Shown one piece after another: positions 62,143-64,000 of a stretch of DNA of 64,000 nucleotides (positions are counted from its first letter, which is position 1; each line of letters opens with the position of its first letter). A program made the translations under genes and the position numbers. This DNA is from Pseudodesulfovibrio profundus (GTDB lineage: Bacteria > Desulfobacterota > Desulfovibrionia > Desulfovibrionales > Desulfovibrionaceae). The notes under the pieces are model-generated. The model had not been told where the DNA came from. It made no database searches and was given only the letters and a program-made list of their open reading frames with translations. The stretch is taken from the NCBI RefSeq assembly GCF_900217235.1, contig NZ_LT907975.1, positions 3,323,001-3,387,000 of the forward strand. Reading direction: 5' to 3'.

Positions 62143-63378
62143 ATGGGGATAAATGTGACTACGGGAACCATATTTTTCTATCTCATCTGCGGATTGCTAC
62201 CTTTATCCGTTGTCGCCTACTTTCTGGCGACCAAAAAAACGTACTCGGTCAAGTATGAGGGGGAGAAGTTCCACTCCACGCCGGGAAGTTACGGTTGGTA
62301 TGCTATCGTGTGGACGTTGTCGCCAGCCTTGCTGGCTTCTTTCGTGGCTGTCGTACTGCAGTTGACCGGTGTCGTTGAGGTGCCGGGAACTGCGTTGATT
62401 GCCGCGACAATTGCTGTTGCCGCCGGAGGGCTTTGGGTCGGCGTAATGACAGTCAAACCCAGTCTCAAGGCGAGACAGGTGGTCGAGGACCTCGTCGTCA
62501 AGATGCTGTTCGCGGCTTCGCTGGTCTCGATCTTTACAACGATCGGTATCGTCATTTCCGTGACATTTGAGGCAATCAAGTTCTTTGAAATTGTCTCGTT
62601 GTGGGATTTCATCACCGGTACGACCTGGAACCCTGATGAGGCAGTGGCTGCTGCCGATACGCATGGCGTTTTCGGCTCCATTCCATTGTTTGCGGGTACG
62701 TTCATGATCACGGCCATCGCCATGGTTGTCGCGGTGCCCATCGGACTGTTCGCAGCCATCTGCATGGCAGAGTATGCGACGCCTTCTTTTCGCAAAGTAG
62801 CCAAGCCAGCCCTCGAGATCCTGGCCGGTATTCCTACCGTCGTATACGGATTCTTCGCGGCAATCACTGTCAGTCCCATGATTGTAAATGCAGCCGAGTT
62901 CTTTGGGTTGCAGGCTGACTTTACCAACGCGCTTTCGCCCGGAATCGTCATGGGGATCATGATCATTCCGCTCATCTCTTCACTTTCGGATGATGTTATT
63001 ACTTCGGTTCCGAACTCTCTGCGTGAAGGCTCCCTTGCTATGGGGGCGTTCCGCTCCGAGTCCATCAAGACCGTCATTCTCCCAGCAGCGTTGCCTGGTA
63101 TTGTGTCAGCCTTTTTGCTGGCCGTATCTCGAGCTGTTGGAGAAACCATGATTGTTGTCATGGCTGCTGGATTGCGGCCAAACCTGACCTGGAATCCGTT
63201 GGAAGGAATGACCACTGTTACTGTCCGCATTGTTGATGCATTTACTGGTGATCAGGCTTTTGACAGCCCCGAGACCCTGTCCGCTTTTGGGCTGGGGCTT
63301 GTGCTGCTCGTGGTCACGCTGGTGCTCAACGTTATTTCCCTGGTGGTTATCCGCCGTTTCCGTCAACAATACGAGTAA
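62143..63378 (+). CDS. pstC: Phosphate ABC transporter permease
   Basis: The 411-residue permease (ATG 62143; a TTG at 62128 or GTG at 62155 are possible) has an extended N-terminus with extra helices and the PstC core with Gly-Ile-Pro-Thr-Val-Val-Tyr-Gly-Phe and Arg-Ala-Val-Gly-Glu-Thr-Met. It pairs with PstA, which follows nine bases downstream. Confidence 0.92.
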   Translation: MGINVTTGTIFFYLICGLLPLSVVAYFLATKKTYSVKYEGEKFHSTPGSYGWYAIVWTLSPALLASFVAVVLQLTGVVEVPGTALIAATIAVAAGGLWVGVMTVKPSLKARQVVEDLVVKMLFAASLVSIFTTIGIVISVTFEAIKFFEIVSLWDFITGTTWNPDEAVAAADTHGVFGSIPLFAGTFMITAIAMVVAVPIGLFAAICMAEYATPSFRKVAKPALEILAGIPTVVYGFFAAITVSPMIVNAAEFFGLQADFTNALSPGIVMGIMIIPLISSLSDDVITSVPNSLREGSLAMGAFRSESIKTVILPAALPGIVSAFLLAVSRAVGETMIVVMAAGLRPNLTWNPLEGMTTVTVRIVDAFTGDQAFDSPETLSAFGLGLVLLVVTLVLNVISLVVIRRFRQQYE

Positions 63379-63387
63379 GAGAAGAAT

Positions 63388-64000
63388 ATGCCTATTAGTT
63401 TAGATCAAAAAACGTTGAAAAAGCGTTCCGGGGTTGACCGCCGTTTTCGGCTTTACTCGTATACTGCCATCCTGATGGCAGGAGCTTTTCTCATTTTCTT
63501 CTTTGCCGATATCGTATCAACGGCATGGACCGCTTTCGAGCAGGCCGAGTTGCGGGTTGAAGTGAGTTATAACGAGCAGGCACTGGAGATGGGTGATTAC
63601 GCTCTTGAAGAAGATGTCAGCTATCTTGTCAGTCGTGGTTTTACTCGTCTGATTCCGAATACTATTCTGGAAGACAGGACCCTGATGGGAACGTCTGAGG
63701 AGAAGTGGGTGCTGGCGGACGCAGAAGTCGATCAGTACCTGAAAGGCAAGCCCAACCGGTTGCGGAAGGCAGAGCGAAAGCTTGTGGACCAGATGCGAGC
63801 CGAAGGCCGCGCCAGACTCGCATTCAATACAGGATTCTTTGCCAATGGCGACTCCAAGTTACCGGAAATGGCCGGTATTGCCGCTGCTGCAACCGGTTCC
63901 TTTTACGTCCTGTTGATTACCTTGCTTTTTAGCTTCCCATTGGGAGTCGCAACCGCAATTTACCTTGAGGAGTTTGCCCCGGATAATCGGTTGATGCAGA
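63388..64000 (+). CDS. pstA: Phosphate ABC transporter permease, 5' part (cut by right edge)
   Basis: The frame is open to the end of the window (about 204 codons). A first helix near residue 30 is followed by a long periplasmic segment and then a Gly-Ser-Phe-Tyr-Val-Leu-Leu-Ile-Thr-Leu-Leu-Phe helix with Pro-Leu-Gly-Val-Ala-Thr-Ala-Ile-Tyr-Leu-Glu-Glu-Phe, the PstA pattern. The window ends before the EAA loop. Confidence 0.85.
   Translation, partial: MPISLDQKTLKKRSGVDRRFRLYSYTAILMAGAFLIFFFADIVSTAWTAFEQAELRVEVSYNEQALEMGDYALEEDVSYLVSRGFTRLIPNTILEDRTLMGTSEEKWVLADAEVDQYLKGKPNRLRKAERKLVDQMRAEGRARLAFNTGFFANGDSKLPEMAGIAAAATGSFYVLLITLLFSFPLGVATAIYLEEFAPDNRLMQ

Noticed and set aside
1-64000. CRISPR arrays
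   Set aside because: No run of regularly spaced short repeats was seen; the only long repeats are the IS1595 copies and the 73-bp pair.

Overview
The window looks like a chromosome segment of a Desulfovibrionaceae bacterium (Desulfovibrio/Pseudodesulfovibrio type, Deltaproteobacteria). The basis is gene content read by eye: a hemerythrin-tailed chemoreceptor, multihaem PAS kinases, HdrB/HdrD-like Fe-S proteins attached to glycerol and alcohol oxidation, an SQR-like flavoprotein with a DUF1641 partner, an amphi-Trp/CofD-like (GAK-type) pair, and an FMN glutamate-synthase-like protein. No rRNA, tRNA or CRISPR array was seen, and the assignment was not checked against a database.

1-18.7 kb is an accessory, defence-like region. 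It opens with two divergent genes whose products align with each other. One, on the plus strand (1560-4025), is an archaeo-eukaryotic-type primase fused to a P-loop ATPase. The other, on the minus strand (1103 to beyond base 1), is a paralogue that has lost a motif I aspartate and the motif II histidine. Next come a Fic-fold gene with Gln in place of the catalytic His, its unknown partner, and a minus-strand type I restriction-modification operon: hsdM, a RipA-like membrane protein, rhuM, hsdS, hsdR, DUF6933. hsdS is split by an IS1595-family element; removing the element and one 8-bp target copy restores the frame exactly. A 73-bp repeat precedes both hsdM and an unknown 307-codon gene, which is divergent from a reverse transcriptase truncated by an IS5-family element.

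18.8-35.3 kb is housekeeping and signalling: the glutamate-synthase-like enzyme, an MFS-ApbE fusion, a chemoreceptor with a hemerythrin domain, two PAS kinases plus a CheY-like receiver, and a flavoprotein operon (rhodanese fusion, SQR-like, DUF1641). Near that operon lies an Rrf2-type regulator, with an array of palindromes between them.

35.4-49.6 kb is a complete glycerol regulon. glpSTPQUV imports glycerol, glpK phosphorylates it, and GlpAB oxidises glycerol-3-phosphate. Two Hdr-like proteins stand where GlpC would be, and GlpR probably acts on TTCG-N4-CGAA palindromes. An ISL3 element sits in the T-tract of the glpK terminator.

51-64 kb holds an acyltransferase, an iron alcohol dehydrogenase with an HdrD-like Fe-S protein, the GAK-type pair, an ArsR/permease/small-thioredoxin group split by a second IS1595 copy, a WcbI-like protein, and the start of a pst phosphate operon (pstS, pstC, partial pstA).
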